From Larix kaempferi (taxonomy: Eukaryota > Streptophyta > Pinopsida > Pinales > Pinaceae): a stretch of 64,000 nt of DNA. This document shows, in pieces, positions 24,351 through 37,071 of the stretch. A model generated the notes under the pieces. The model worked only from the letters and a program-made list of their open reading frames with translations. It ran no database searches and was not told where the DNA came from. Every line of letters starts with the position of its first letter. The first letter of the stretch is position 1. The translations under genes and the position numbers were made by a program. The DNA is taken from contig BSBM01000096.1 in assembly GCA_027924585.1 (NCBI GenBank), positions 5,269,501-5,333,500 of the forward strand, given 5' to 3'.

Positions 24351-27300
24351 ATTTCTGTCAAATTCTGGTTTTTTGGTATTCTGTCCAATAAAAATGATCA
24401 AAAGGTACTCTCCTTCTTTGTTCTTGTGAATTTTATAAAGTTCTCAAGTCCTCCATGGGTCGAATTCCTTCCAACTCAATTTGGGAAGAGTTTCCAATGT
24501 GTGCGACTTGTCCAACAATTCCTAGTCTCCTTATTCCCTCATTTTGAAAGGGTATCTCTTTGGCTTCCCTAACACCCTTCTGCACCTTCTTGGATGCTAT
24601 TTTTATCCCTAACATGTCATATATTTCAGATGTCAGCATTCAGGTCTGATTTGTTTCATAGGTGTCATAGCATCTTCATCATTGTTGTCATACTAGAGGC
24701 TAGGGAATTTAGCCCAAGTGTCACAATTCTTCTAAGATGCCTCTTCCTCTTCCATGGGACTTATTCTTCCACTCCAATTCGACCTTACATGACTCATGAC
24801 ATGAATAATACCTCTTAAACTACCCCAAGTATGTTACCCTTCATCTTGAACTCGAATTGGTGAGAGAATCATGCCAAGTGTAGTGGGGAAGCTTGCCAGA
24901 AATGGGTCCCACAACTTCTTAATATGTGTCCTCATGGTCCAATGCACAATGGCCTCTCCAATTCCCAATTAGGAAATCTGTCACCCTCGAAATTGGTACT
25001 AAGGAAAGTAGAGTAAACACTCCACAAGCATGGACAAGCTACGCTCTCCAATATGCAAAATGAGAAATGATAAAAAACCACTCTTCAATGGCATAGATAT
25101 TATTGGTGATTGTATTGGAGTATTCCATGGTAATTATATTGGCATGAGATCCCTCTAATATTTTTGAATGTACTACGAGGTCTATTGGTGATTATTTCTT
25201 GGATTTGATTACACTCTTTGGAGGCATCTTTATGGTCTTGCTATACATCTGAATTATATCTTGGAAGAAGTTGCTGCCATTCTTGGACGACAAATTTGGG
25301 GCATGTACAAGTTGGCATTGTGACATCGATATTTTTTGTGGCCTTGTGATAGAGACAATGATTGTGTCCTTGTGACGAACATGGATTGCGATAGTGACAT
25401 CAATACAATGATACATGGACAATGATACAGGTACAAGGACATATATACACATATAGGTTGATGGAAACCGTGATACAATGGCAGTGGAATATTATTCTTC
25501 TTATTCATATTAGGGTGGAAGGATCATGTGAAAGATAAATTTGAAAGGTGTTCATGAGGTGGGACAAGGTACAAAAGCTTTGCACAAAGGGACCCCATTC
25601 TTAGCATTATTTTTGTCCCAAGTACCTAAAAAGATCAGGTAAATTTCATGAGCTTTGGAGTCCAAAGAAGGCTTAAAAAGTATATGGGAAGTAAGCTTAC
25701 CTTAGGGGGCCTAAAAACTTATGCCAATAGGCCCAAGCACTTAAAATATTAAGCAGAGGCGCTAGAGCATCAACTACACAAGACGTTAGGTGGCGATGAG
25801 GGCTATGCGGTAGGTGTTGGTTCATTCAACAATATTAAGAGGTGGGCGGGGGGGGAATCCGTATTGCCTTTTTCTACCCTTTTTATATAAAATTAGTATT
25901 AAGCACATGTTAAATAATCATTCCCAATGTGATTAGGACAATTAAAAATTTGAACACACCGATACAAATCGTTACAAAATTGTTCTACAAGCACCAACTT
26001 GATGGAGAACTTAATCCCATGGATTCTTCTGCCACTACAAAAAGGATGCTCCTACACCCTTAGTTTTCTACCTGATAAAGAGACAAGGATGCCCCACCAC
26101 CCTAAATATCTACCCACGACTAGAAGGAGGCAACAATTCCCTTAGAAGGCCTCGACCTACCTGAAGAACCACCCAACAACCCTCTAATTTATAATAGTTT
26201 TAACTTCGGCTTTTCAGATCTTGCTTCTGATATGCAATTACCAAATTACCAAAACTTCATAGACACCTATGGTCCTCTTCATACATTTGACTTGTATGGT
26301 TATATATATTTTCAAAGAACTTTATTATTTGAGAACTTTATCAAGGAAAATCATGCCTCTTCATAAAAAAAAATATTGGATCCTTATAATGGCATCGATT
26401 CATCATTGATATTCATAGTATTTCAATCTTGTTTTAACATGCGTTTAGCTAGATTTCATAAAGAATTTGCATCGTATCATGTGCTTTAAATGCTGCACAA
26501 CTTAACCTAGTGTAAATATCCTGTAGCGTTGGATCGCCCCATCCAAGATCGACGGTCGACTTCAAACGTTTATGAGCCCAATTATGAAGGAGCAGTATAA
26601 GGCCTAACTAAAACGCCCCCGACTTGCTGGAATTCGGCAATGTGGAAATAGCTGAAATGGCAATTTCGACTACTCAAATCGCAATGTTTTAAAATAGGGC
26701 ATTTAGTCTAGGAATGGCAATTACAATTGCTGAAAGTGCAGTATTGCGGAAATAACAATTTCCAGGAAGAAATTTGACTGGTTTCCATCCAAATTTTGTT
26801 GGAAAAGTGGGGCATTTTAATGTCCCATCAGTTAAATCAAAGGGTAAAGGGTAAAGTCCCATTAGTTTAATTTCCACGAAGTTAGCTTTTATCCTACGCG
26901 AATTATGAACCCTTGCCGTCAATATGTCCCATCAGTTAAATCAAAGGGTAAAGTCTGCCAGTTCTCGGGTAACTTCTTTGACCCTTAATGTCCTATAACC
27001 CGCTGTAACAGTCTTTCAATCGCTTTGATATTACGATCGCTCTGGTGATTTCCTGCGATCCGAGTTCTTGTTTTGGATTGTGTTCTGGTTTTTTTTTATC
27101 ATTTCCACTCGTTTAAATAGGATCTGCTCCTGTTTGATCTAGCTTGCCAAAAATGTTTTTGAAATTAGCTCTGTGTTCAACTCTTTCTCCTTCCACTGGC
27201 CCTCCTCAATGGCTAGTTGTTAAAGTTGGAGAAAAGGAAAGTCTCTAGATTCCGACCACTGCTCTGCATAGTGGCCACTCTTCAGGAAAGCTTTCTTAGA

Positions 27301-27359
27301 GCAGTTCTTCAGGAAAGCTTTCTTACAACAGTTCTTCAGGAAATTCTCCTTGTTTTATA
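24351..27359. other. No gene seen
   Basis: AT-rich sequence without a reading frame that I can support. 25192-25510 is a low-complexity caatgata/gtgacat tract that gives spurious frames on the minus strand. A G run (about 25848-25856) interrupts it. 26640-26960 repeats tcccatcagttaaatcaaagggtaaag twice. 27290-27345 has a duplicated gttcttcaggaaagctttctta leader just before the next coding region. Confidence 0.4.
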
Positions 27360-27776
27360 ATGGCAGACAGTAGCACACGCGAAAGGACCAGATTCACTGA
27401 TGAAGCCACCCGCATCACAGTGGAGAATATGGAAAGGCGGATCAACGAGATTCAGCAGACCATGGAAACCAAGCTAAACTCGATGGAGCAAAGAATGGAA
27501 AGCAACCTAACCGAAATGATGGAGACAATCCAAGTCCTCCTTTTTAAGCGTGATGAATCCATTCAAAATCAACCCACCGGAACTCAAGGTAATGCCGAGG
27601 GGAGCCCAGTTACTTCGGTAGGTTCTAGACAATCCCTTCCAACTGCCAGAACTCCCTCATCAACTCCCGGAACTGTCGGAACTCCCTCGTCAACTCCTAC
27701 AACTATTGGAACTCCCTCATCAACTCCCTCAAGATCATCCGGTGAGGTGAAACCAATGGAGATTGACTCATCCTAA
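27360..27776 (+). CDS. Small coiled-coil, Ser/Thr/Pro-repeat protein (gag-like?)
   Basis: 138-residue open frame with ATG in a usable context. Residues about 10-65 are charged with heptad-like spacing (Met/Ile/Leu every 3-4) and look like a coiled coil. Residues about 88-125 hold three near-identical GTPSSTP-type repeats. The C-terminus is EVKPMEIDSS. No domain is recognised. The N-terminal coiled coil resembles the start of some gypsy gag proteins and also many plant regulators, so either is possible. A T-rich 3' region with an aatgaaat-type polyadenylation context follows to about 28025. No LTRs were found around it. This is the only fully open, compositionally protein-like frame in the window that is not an obvious broken copia element. 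Confidence 0.45.
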   Translation: MADSSTRERTRFTDEATRITVENMERRINEIQQTMETKLNSMEQRMESNLTEMMETIQVLLFKRDESIQNQPTGTQGNAEGSPVTSVGSRQSLPTARTPSSTPGTVGTPSSTPTTIGTPSSTPSRSSGEVKPMEIDSS

Positions 27777-28653
27777 GAGAACCATGCTGCCCACCCACCA
27801 CGGTCTCATGTTATTTTACTGAAAACTTTAATATTTTAGGTTTACTTTTCTGTTAGTTTAGTTGAGGGCTTTTTTCCAAGGCCCTTCTGTTTAGTTGTAT
27901 CAACAGCTATTTTAAGTTTACTTTTGTGTTGGTTCAGGGGAGGGATTTTGTCCTCGGCCCTACATTTTGAAAAATTTAAACTCTGTGATATGTCTGGATC
28001 CTCCTTGAATGAAATATATGCAGTTTTTTGAATATTAATTTTAATTAATTTTCTAATTCTTTGGTCTTCTCTAAATTCTTAACCTCTCTTATTTATCGAT
28101 TATTATTTATTGATTATGTTTGGATTTATCTATTCTTTTTCAATTTAGATAAAGTTTTGAATTTCTTTTGAATGATAGGTTATATAATGGAAAACAAAAA
28201 ATCCATGCCATCAATTCGACATAGTGATTATTTACTCGAGAAAAACTCTTTGAATGTAGAACTCCAGGAGGCACATTAACAAACGATATTTTATTTCATT
28301 TTTCAGATTGAGCGATGAACCATATTTATCTTGGAAGTGCAATTTAGCTATTTTCAAAGTACTAATATTTCTAAATTACCTTACTTTACTTTGCATAATG
28401 TTTGTTGGTTAATATCTAAATATGGCTTAAATTTCATGTTTGAAAACAATAAGTTTTAATAAAACATTATCAATAGGATTATTATAAAAAGAGTATGATT
28501 GAAGGTCATGTATCTCTTGATTTTTCGCTCGATGTTTCTGCTATTGCATTGGAATTACTATAACTTAAATCCATAGGTTTATATTGAAATGGTACCTTTA
28601 AGATCCATAATATTCTTTTAAACAGTAGAAAAAAAACTATAAAAATCAAATAT
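27777..28653. other. No gene seen
   Basis: 27777-28025 looks like 3' untranslated sequence of the preceding frame: two similar tttacttttgtgttagtt...gggatttt segments, then a likely polyadenylation region. From 28026 it is AT-rich spacer. Confidence 0.35.
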
Positions 28654-30325
28654 GCCACGTGTCACAATCTAAGCATTCCACGCGTCACCCTAGAACCCTG
28701 GAAGCTAGATCTCGACATCTTAACAACAAAATTTATAGAAAGATTCCTCGAAAGAGTTTGATGGCAAGATGAAACTTGTGTTTAGTGAAAGGGTGTTGGA
28801 ATTAGATGCCGAGGAGAAAGAGAGACTGCTCCTTCCTCTAAAGATGTTTTGTAGCAGTGGTGAAAGTAGAGATCAACACTCTAAACACAAATTTCAAACA
28901 CAAATTTCATAGGAACATTGCACAACTTGATTGCAATTGGAAATATTCTCAAAGAAAGAGCGGCCGCTCTTTCTCCAAGTTGTCTATTTTTACAAATCCA
29001 TCATAAAGGAAGGGGCGGCCGACCCTTCTTCTGCCCATAACTCTATTCATAATAGTTTTAAGAATGCAAGAAGGGTCGCTCGATCCTTCTTGTGTTCGCC
29101 ATTCTGGATATAGGTGAATTGATGGATATGGGTGTTCACAATTATCTACTAATCGAAGTGGCGGATCCCTACTATTTACAGTGGAAGTTGAAAGTTGAGA
29201 ATTCTCAGGCTGGCCTTCATATATTAAATTTGTTTACTCGTAAATGATGGGTCGGCCAAACCCTTGTTGTGGTAAGCATTCTGCCAGTGTTCACCGTTAT
29301 GGATATAAATGAATAGATGGTCTAGCCTTCATAGCTTGAATAATTTTACATTTTTTAGTGGAAGTATTCTCAGGGAAAGAATGGCCACTCTTTCTCTTTC
29401 TCTAAGTTTTCTATTTTTACAAATCCCTCATAAAGGAAGGGGCTTCTGACCCTTCTTTTGCCCATAACCATTCATAAAAGTTCTAGGTTGCAAGAAGGCT
29501 CGGTCGATCCTTCTTGTGGTAAGTATTCTGCCAGTGCTCACCGTTTTGGATATAAATGAATTGACGGTCTAGCCTTCGTATGTTGAATAAGTTTAAATTG
29601 CTTTGCACAATTTGCTTGCAGATGGAAATATTCTAAAAGAAAGAGCTGCTGCTCTTTCTCCAAGTTGTCTATTTTTACAAATCCTTCATAATGGAAGGGG
29701 AAGCCAACCTTTCTTTTGCTCGTAAATCTATTCATAATAGTTCTAGGATGCAATAAGGGTGGGTTGATCCTTCCTTTGTTGGCCAATCTAGATATAGGTG
29801 AATTGCTGAGCTCACTATTTTGGATATAAATCAATTGACGGTATAGCCTTCGTAAGTTGAATAAGTTTACATTGCTTTGCACAATTTGCTTGCAAATGGA
29901 AATATTCTCAAAGAAAAAGCGGCCCTCTTTCTCCAAGTTGTCTATTTTTACAAATCCCTCATAACGGAAGGGGTAGCCAACCCTTCTTCTCTATTCATAA
30001 TAGTTCTAGGTTGCAAGAAGGTTGGTTGATCCTTCCTGTGTTGGCCAATCTGGATATAGGTGAATTGCTAAATAAGGCTATTAAAAATTATCCACTAAAC
30101 GAATGGGCGGATCACAAATATTTACAGCGGGAGCTGGAAGCCCAAAATTCTCAGCCTGGCCTTCGTAGATTAAATATGCTTACACTTCCTTCGTAGTGCT
30201 CACCATTTTGGATATAAATGAATTGACGGTCTAACCTACATAGGTTAAATAACTTTACATTGCTTCGAAAAATTTTCTGGTAAGTCGAAATATTCTCTGA
30301 GAAAGAGCGGCTTTGTCTTCTTTCT
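28654..30325 (+). repeat. R1 array 2
   Basis: It opens with the shared R1 head (gccacgtgtcacaatc, ccacgcgtcaccct, ctagatctcgacat), also seen at 38546 and 58317. About 15 palindromes follow, including a perfect 22-bp one at 28953-28974 (centre GCGGCCGC) and others near 29006, 29066, 29245, 29377, 29435, 29490, 29640, 29690, 29748, 29910, 29966, 30015 and 30298. Two palindrome classes alternate: arms GAAGGG/CCCTTC and arms GAAAGAG/CTCTTTC. Reading frames inside (for example 29538-29936) are shadows of the repeat. Confidence 0.75.
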
Positions 30326-31248
30326 CCAAGTTGTCTTTTATCCCGACTACGGATGGCGGAAACATTAAACCACTCAAGTTTAAATTCTCACATCCCCAAT
30401 TCCGCAACCAAATTAATAGATTTTTGTGTGTTGCAGAAAACATAGATTTTCTCCCCGCAATTGTCTCCAATGAGGATTGCGGATTTCTTGGTCATTTGGA
30501 TTTGATATATTTTTATTCTGTAACCCGCAATTGCGATTGATCTCTTTTCCATGCTGTGTCTATAACACAAGAGGTCACTGAAGTCTCTCAGGCAATTGCT
30601 GATTTGCTTGATAGAATTGTGAATTATGATCCCACTCCAGAGATCCATTGATGATCTCTTTGTTATGTCCAGTTAATAATTTTCCCTTTAGAAAATTCCT
30701 TGATTTTTTTGTGCTTTTGTGATTTGCGGAAAGCACAAATTTTCTCCAAATTTTGTGCTTTCTGCAACCCGCAATCCGCAATGCAGAAGCTTGGTTAGTT
30801 TGATTTGAAAGTATTTTCTTTCCGCAACCCATCATCTTGATGTGGACGAGTTGTTGGGAAGTTGACCCTTTGTATCTATTTGGTAATTATTATTTAAGGG
30901 GGGGAGAAAATCACAGAAAGAGGACTAGAGATACTCTGATTCATTAAGAGATTGTAATTTTTTGCAGCCTTGAAGAAATTACAGTTAGTTTTCTCTTGAT
31001 ATATGTTTTGTTAATTTATCAAATTTGTTTGATTTATGTTGAAATACATTGATTTAGTTTTCAATCACAATTAATACATTGTTCTGTAGTTTATATGTGT
31101 CTTGACTTATGATCTATGTTTTCATGTTTTAAATGAATTTGTTTATTTAAATGATTTATCTATTTCTGCAAATGATCAACATATGTTATTAAATTAATGC
31201 CAATTTTCCAATTAGCATTTTATAACAGGATAATCTTGAATGTGCTTC
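30326..31248. other. Spacer with hairpin, no gene
   Basis: AT-rich, with several ccgcaatccgcaa-type short repeats. An inverted repeat at about 30735-30768 has arms aaagcacaaa and tttgtgcttt around a short loop. No gene is supported. Confidence 0.45.
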
Positions 31249-31285
31249 AAAGATCCTAAGCTTTAACATTGCTGATGGGGGAGAA

Positions 31286-31346
31286 TTTTTTTTTTTGTAA
31301 AGATGCGGATTTATATTAAGCTAATAAAAATACAATAGAGATTACA
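31286..31346 (-). mobile_element. Severely 5'-truncated LINE tail (second insertion)
   Basis: The minus strand ends in a poly-A (plus-strand T run at 31286-31296) preceded by a LINE-type 3' end (taatataaatccgcatctttac). It is flanked by a perfect 21-bp direct repeat AACATTGCTGATGGGGGAGAA without the last base at 31265-31285 and 31347-31367. The sequence is a near copy of the tail of the longer LINE beside it. Confidence 0.65.
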
Positions 31347-31367
31347 AACATTGCTGATGGGGGAGAA

Positions 31368-32707
31368 TTTTTTTGTTTGTTTGTAAAGATGTGGATTTGT
31401 ATTAATCTAATAAAAATACAGTAGAGATTACAGTTAGCGGTGGTCGTATCTAGAGTTTCCAGCCATAGATATCAGCAGATTTGTGGCGATTCAAAATCAA
31501 ACTATACAAAAAAAACCCTGCCCATTATAGGGAAACCAGGGTGAATATCAGTAGTAGTCATGGCCATAGAGGCAAACAAAAAACTGGTAGTCATAGGAAG
31601 AACCAAAACAGACAAAAAGTAAGAGAGATACATCAGAAGAACCTCCTCAACCAGTTGCAGAGGGGCCTTCTGCATCTGAAGGTGTCTCCTCCAGAATTGG
31701 GCAGTTGTAGTAATCCATGTCCTTCTAATTGCTTGCATGTGTTGGAGCAGCATTCCCAGGTGACGAAGCAACAATCCCAGGTGTCGACGTAGCTCTCACA
31801 AGAGGCATAGTAGTTTTCAGAGAAGGACGAGTGCTCTGAGTAGGGAGCTTGACCAGTAAGGGCATCGTCTTCCGGGGCATGAAAGGAACGGAACCAGTCG
31901 ACTCACTGCATGTACGCTTGGAAAGGATTAGGCCCAAGGTGGAGGTGATGGGGTCCCTGCTGCGTGTCAAAACCGACATGCTACCCCCCTGGGTTGGACT
32001 TATCCATACTAAGAGGAGTGGCCAGAGTTCCAAGGGTGGCTTCAGGTTTGACAATAGACATGGTGGCACCAGGTGTATTGTTCCCAGGATGACTATCATG
32101 GCCGAAGAGACGAGTGGCGGCATAGGATTCCCAACTTATCATGTGTTCCAGGGTGGCGAGGGTGGCCGCCATGTTTGGCAGAGTATCTCAAAGCTTTTGG
32201 GTGGCATGGCGAGAAAAGGTCCAATTAGTTTTCATGTCCTCCATAAGCTGGCCTAACATGTTCTTTACAATCCAATAGGGGTCCCAGGTCTGCTCCTGAT
32301 TCCTGTTAGCCATAATGTCCGCAATTATCCTAGCCTCCCAGTTATCAATTAGTAAACGGACTGGAATTGAGACTTCAGCACCATAGCCCTACCTGGTGTG
32401 ACACTTTTTCCTGCCCATGAGAGCCAATGAGAAGATGTTACAGGTGCAGCTAACCGAGAGCGTGAGGAGAACTAGAGCATGAGGAGCCTGGAGCAGAACC
32501 AGGTGAGTGCAAATTCACAACGCAGAGGGCCATGCGTGAACCTGGCAGCCTGACATTCACACGTTGGAGATTTATGTGAATTTTTTTCAGGCAGGATGAG
32601 GCGATGTCGGGTTAGGGGAATTAAAGAGCCCAGCTACTTGACGTCGCATGGCTGACCTCATAATTAAAACATTGATACCGAATTTGCAGCGTGTGAATGA
32701 AATAATA
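31368..32707 (-). mobile_element. 5'-truncated LINE, about 1.3 kb
   Basis: Minus-strand non-LTR retrotransposon tail: plus-strand T-rich run at 31366-31388, then the LINE 3' end, then about 1.2 kb with partial minus-strand open frames (31502-31774, 31725-32123, 31981-32172) that are Pro/Thr/Ser-rich and unrecognised. It is bounded by a 37-bp direct repeat (31249-31285 with 32708-32744, two or three differences), which I read as its target-site duplication. No reverse transcriptase motif is seen, so only the 3' part was copied. Confidence 0.6.
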
Positions 32708-33283
32708 AAAGATCCTAAGCTTTAACATTGGTGATGAGGGAGAAATTATAAAGGCCCGCTCAATGTTATATAGGGGCATAGATGAAGGGTGTAGATCTTT
32801 GGCGATGAAAATCGATGGCCATAGGCACCTTACTATGAATATTGGTATAAATGAGTATATTCTTCACTAATATATAACATTTATCGGAAAATAAAGTTAA
32901 GGATTGTGAATACCTTGTGTAATAGAATATATTCTTGAGTAAATATAAACATGGTTCTTATTGAGTAAATGAATTTAACGTGTGGATGAAGTTAGTATTT
33001 GGATATCACATAGAGTGAAATAGGTGGAGATAGATCTACTATTTATTAACCGAAAGTTATAATTAATTTGTTAAACAAATTAACGGAAAGTTAGAACTAA
33101 TTTGTTATATGTTTAGGGTTTATGTACATATAAAATAAGGTGATCTCATTTAGTTGTCAAGTTTAACATCCTTGGGAAAACATCAATTGGTTATGGAATG
33201 AATTTTGAAAATGATGACCCAAGAAATAAAGTTTTAATTAAGAAATAATTGTTCAAATATGAAGCGAGAAGGGTGAAACACAT

Positions 33284-35700
33284 TTGGAAGATTTTGGTGA
33301 GTGTTATATATATCAAATTTGGAATCAGATCAATGGGCATAAAGGCAGATCTACGGTGGTCAATTTGTTCACGATTTCGAAGTGCGCAGAAAAAATAACT
33401 TTCCAAATATGTGAACTTTTGGTAGGCTCCGCGGATTGCAACGGTGTAGATTTGGTGGAGTTAAGATATATGGTTGAAGATTTGTTCGCGGTGTTGTCCA
33501 AATATGTGAACATGGTAGGTGTTGCACCTTTTGATGGTGAATATGTGGGCGAGAGCGAGATCGACAGTCGACAATGGTTTCGTGGATCTAAGGTACATGG
33601 AAGGAAGCACTTGAAGGATGAAGTCTGCTGAAGGCCCTGGAAGTTAAACAGGGACAGAGATCCAAGGCCCAGAGTAGATCTTACAGTTGGACGGCTTGAA
33701 AAACCAATTTTCTACATAAAATACAAGGATGATATGTTCCTCTTAGAACACAGCACAACAATAAGAGTTTATGGGTTTTCCCATGCACCTTATGCACTGC
33801 TCGCTTTTCTAACCCCTAGTCTATTTACACTGGAATTCATCAGGTAGAAGCTTTTCCAACCATTGAAGGTATGATTCCAGACATAGGGCCTCAAACCAAG
33901 GCTTCTATAAACTATGACCCCCACCATATCATCTCAGACAGAAGGAAAGAAAGCAATAGAAAGGGTTTGAACATTTTGAGCTTGCAGGTCTTGCTCAGAC
34001 TGCAAATTGATTAGAATATCGTGGCAAAGAGAAGACGGAGGTAGATGTATAGGATGAATCCACCTCCATGTTACCAAAATCCACTTCTCCACTACCTACC
34101 TCCTCCATCGTGGTCCCAGTGGTTGAAGAAACTATACCCCTTGCCAGTGGCTCTGGGGAAACCAGCAAGTTGGAAAATATTGATGTCATGGATATAGATG
34201 ATGAAACAAAAAAAGCTCCCAAAAGGAAGATAGTGCAAAAACCTGAGCAGATGATTGTACAGGTGTCAACGAGTCAAGGCAAAAAGAAACAGGTTAAGAT
34301 TAAAATTGAGCAGTAGATTGTACATGTGTCAATGGGTCAAGGCAAAAAGAAATAGGTTTAGATTAAGCTGCCTACTTTCGAGGTCAAAGAATATTTACTC
34401 AGCCAAACATCCACTAAACCTGCTGCACCTAGCAAGAGTAGAGCAGACCTACTGGGTGAGTACAAAGAGATCCCCAAAAGCAGCCTCAGAGGAGTATAAG
34501 CTATATGAAGAGGTGAGGCAGATTTCAAATAAAGATGTGTCTTTGGTAGCTAGTAGGAGTTATGCCCGTAACACATTGAACTTGGCCTCGGCTACCAAAA
34601 CCAAAGCCACTGAAATGAAAGTGAACTTGGAATATATTCTTGTTCCTAATATGATCAACTTGCACAAGGAGACTGGGGAGGTTATCTATGCCAAACTGCT
34701 AAAGGATTCCCTAGAACTGTCAAAATTGCAAGTCAGAACAAAGCCCACAAGACATAAATAAAAAAGCTACAAAATGCATTATTGGCTACTGAAATCCAAG
34801 AAGACAAGAAGGGTAGTATAAAAAAGATGTTGGATGACAAAGACAACATCATTCAGCCATTAAAAAAGAATCTAAAGATCCACTCCATCAACTCGTAGAA
34901 GCTTCTGAATTGGAAGAGATGGAGGAGAAGAGAGAAAAGCTACAAGAGGAACCAACAGACTGCAAAGATAGGCTGTTGAATTTTGAAGAGAAGGAGAAGT
35001 TGTGGCTGACTGATATAGCTCTCATGGTCGAAAGTGAAAAGAAGTGGAGAGCTAAGTCTAAAGACCTTGAAAGGAAAACGCAGGAGAAGAACAAAGAGTT
35101 GGAGAACATGGCAAGCATAAAAGACTGAGAAGTAGAAAGGTTGTAAAGCAGAACACAAAGCTGAGGAGCAGAGTCTCAGAAGAAGAGAAGGAGGGAAAGG
35201 CTTGGGAGGTAAATACCTAGGGCTAAAAGTGTAATATGATGAATTAATAAAGCAACTTACAAGTGAGACCTCCCTACAGGAAGCAAAGCAAGTCATTTGG
35301 GATGACAATATTGCAGAGGGTCGCGAAGAAATTGAGGCCATATATCGATTTCATTCTAGACAAAAAGGCTGTAATAAATTTAGCCAGGAAAAGCATAACA
35401 ACAATCAAGGAAAAGTTGAACAAGAAGCCCATGGAGTGTGCAGAAAAGGGCAGAGAATTTCTGAATAGGCTGAAAGAGGATCAGGTGAAAACAACTAGCA
35501 TAAAGGATAGAGTGTCTACTATTATTTAGGGAATGTGGTGAATAAGTATCACCAGATGAACACAATTCAGGAAAGGATAGACATTTTAGCACATCAAGTA
35601 AAGCTCTATAAAGAAATGTATGATGCATTATTCAATAAGGGACTTCCCCTCTTTTGGGAGGAGGATGGCACCATGAGTCGTAATTTTTTGCATAATTAAT
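33284..35700 (+). pseudogene. Unknown repeat-borne protein family, copy 2
   Basis: Plus-strand relative of the pseudogene at 17660-21320. Open stretches occur at 33284-33631, then about 33720-33845 (TIRVYGFSHAPYALLAFLTP, then LFTLEFIR and a stop), 34068-34316, 34255-34761, 34910-35128 and 35263-35529, in changing frames. The last open piece ends in FNKGLPLFWEEDGTMSRNF near 35690. The C-terminal half is a long Lys/Glu-rich coiled coil. It is more damaged than copy 1. The first segment (33284-33631) does not align obviously with copy 1 and could be another element. Confidence 0.5.
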
Positions 35701-36020
35701 GAAATTCAGTCGGTTTCTCTTGGCCATATTTTTTGGATTTCTTAATTAATTAATGCATCGATCTGTAGGTTGGATTTCTATTAATATACGATTCATGTGT
35801 TATTATGTCTTAAATGAATTTCTTTGTTTAACTCATTTTATCTATTAATTTTCTGCAATTGACAGACAACCACACATTTATATTGATGCTAAGTGGAAAA
35901 TCGCTCAAGTACAAAGCTAGTTGCTTGGATCTGCGTTGGATAAATATAAGCTATGTAGCACGGGAACTGCTCCCAGCTTTTAAGAAACTCGTTCCCGAAG
36001 TTCTGACGTTCTAGGGAACT

Positions 36021-36130
36021 TGGGAACTTGTAGGAAACTTTCCAAATCCGATGGGAACTGTTCCAGATGGTTGGGAACTTGTAGGAAACTTTCCAAATCC
36101 GATGGGAACTGTTCCAGATGGTTGGGAACT
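36021..36130 (+). repeat. 51-bp tandem duplication
   Basis: Two almost perfect units starting TGGGAACTTGTAGGAAACTT at 36021 and 36072, with a partial third. The period is a multiple of three, which keeps a spurious frame open. Confidence 0.85.
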
Positions 36131-36775
36131 TATTGGGAACTTCTACCCTCTAAAACTGGAAACTTTGGGACTTTTTCTTGTGCGTTCCCTTCACCGGGCG
36201 CTTACACGCATTCATTATTTCCATGTGGGTTGTTAACAACATTCCTATTTCCTCACACCCATACATATACATGGTTGACTCAAAAACAATTCTATAGAAA
36301 ACTAAGCTGCAGTAAAAGTATATTTCGTGCTACCTTGTCGAGTTGGTGCACTAATATGTATCTACCATCCATTCTAGTGTATTCACTTGTCCCTATGTTG
36401 AATTGCAATTACCGTAAACAATAATAAATGAAAATCTATTTTGACTTTTATATATTAAATAAAAGAAAGTAAATTTATATATTTTACTATTTACTTTATG
36501 AATAAAAAAATAAACTTTTAACTAATTGGAAATAGTTTTAAATCTTACTTTAAAACTAAATTCATATATTACATTTAAATAACAATTATCCTGATTTTTA
36601 TTTTATAATAATTTAAATTTAATTATTTATACACCTTTGCAAATACCCTAGCATAGAATGTCTTGTAAACATATAATATTCTAATACATTTTAATCATAG
36701 TTGGCACGAAATTGAAAACTTTATACATATAGCCACAACTATAGGGACTATAAATTCTAAAAGGCTCCACTTTAG

Positions 36776-36817
36776 AAAGAGTCTGCCTTATATAATCAAC
36801 TGTAAGGCAGACTCTTT
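36776..36817. other. Perfect 15-bp inverted repeat (hairpin)
   Basis: Arms AAAGAGTCTGCCTTA (36776-36790) and TAAGGCAGACTCTTT (36803-36817) are exact complements around a 12-base loop. No gene is adjacent. It could be the end of a small inverted-repeat element or a small-RNA hairpin. Confidence 0.8.
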
Positions 36818-37071
36818 GGTTTTGGTTACAACTCTAATATAAGGGACCGTCCACATCATATCCACATGTGCCAACGATTGTGAAGGATGGGCAAAGGTGG
36901 TTTCGCAAATGGAGGAAGGTGGTTTTACTTACCGCCCTTCCAACTTGTGAAATCATGTGGTGCTGCCATGTGGAGAGCAGTTTCAGATTCCGCAGCCACC
37001 CATCCCTTTGTCCTAGCGCGCATGTTGGGGATGCGGAACTGACGTGGGACCCTTTATATTTTGCCACCCGA

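Noticed and set aside
25192-25508. Minus-strand frames of 84-86 residues
   Set aside because: Overlapping low-complexity frames over a repeated gtgacat/caatgata tract, with no protein-like features.
29538-29936. 132-residue minus-strand reading frame
   Set aside because: It lies wholly inside R1 array 2 and its peptide repeats with the DNA unit; it is a shadow of the repeat.
31502-32256. Overlapping frames on both strands as separate genes
   Set aside because: They lie between LINE target duplications and have no recognisable domains; treated as part of the truncated LINE.
36020-36424. 134-residue plus-strand frame
   Set aside because: Kept open by a 51-bp tandem duplication; no domain, and no support downstream.
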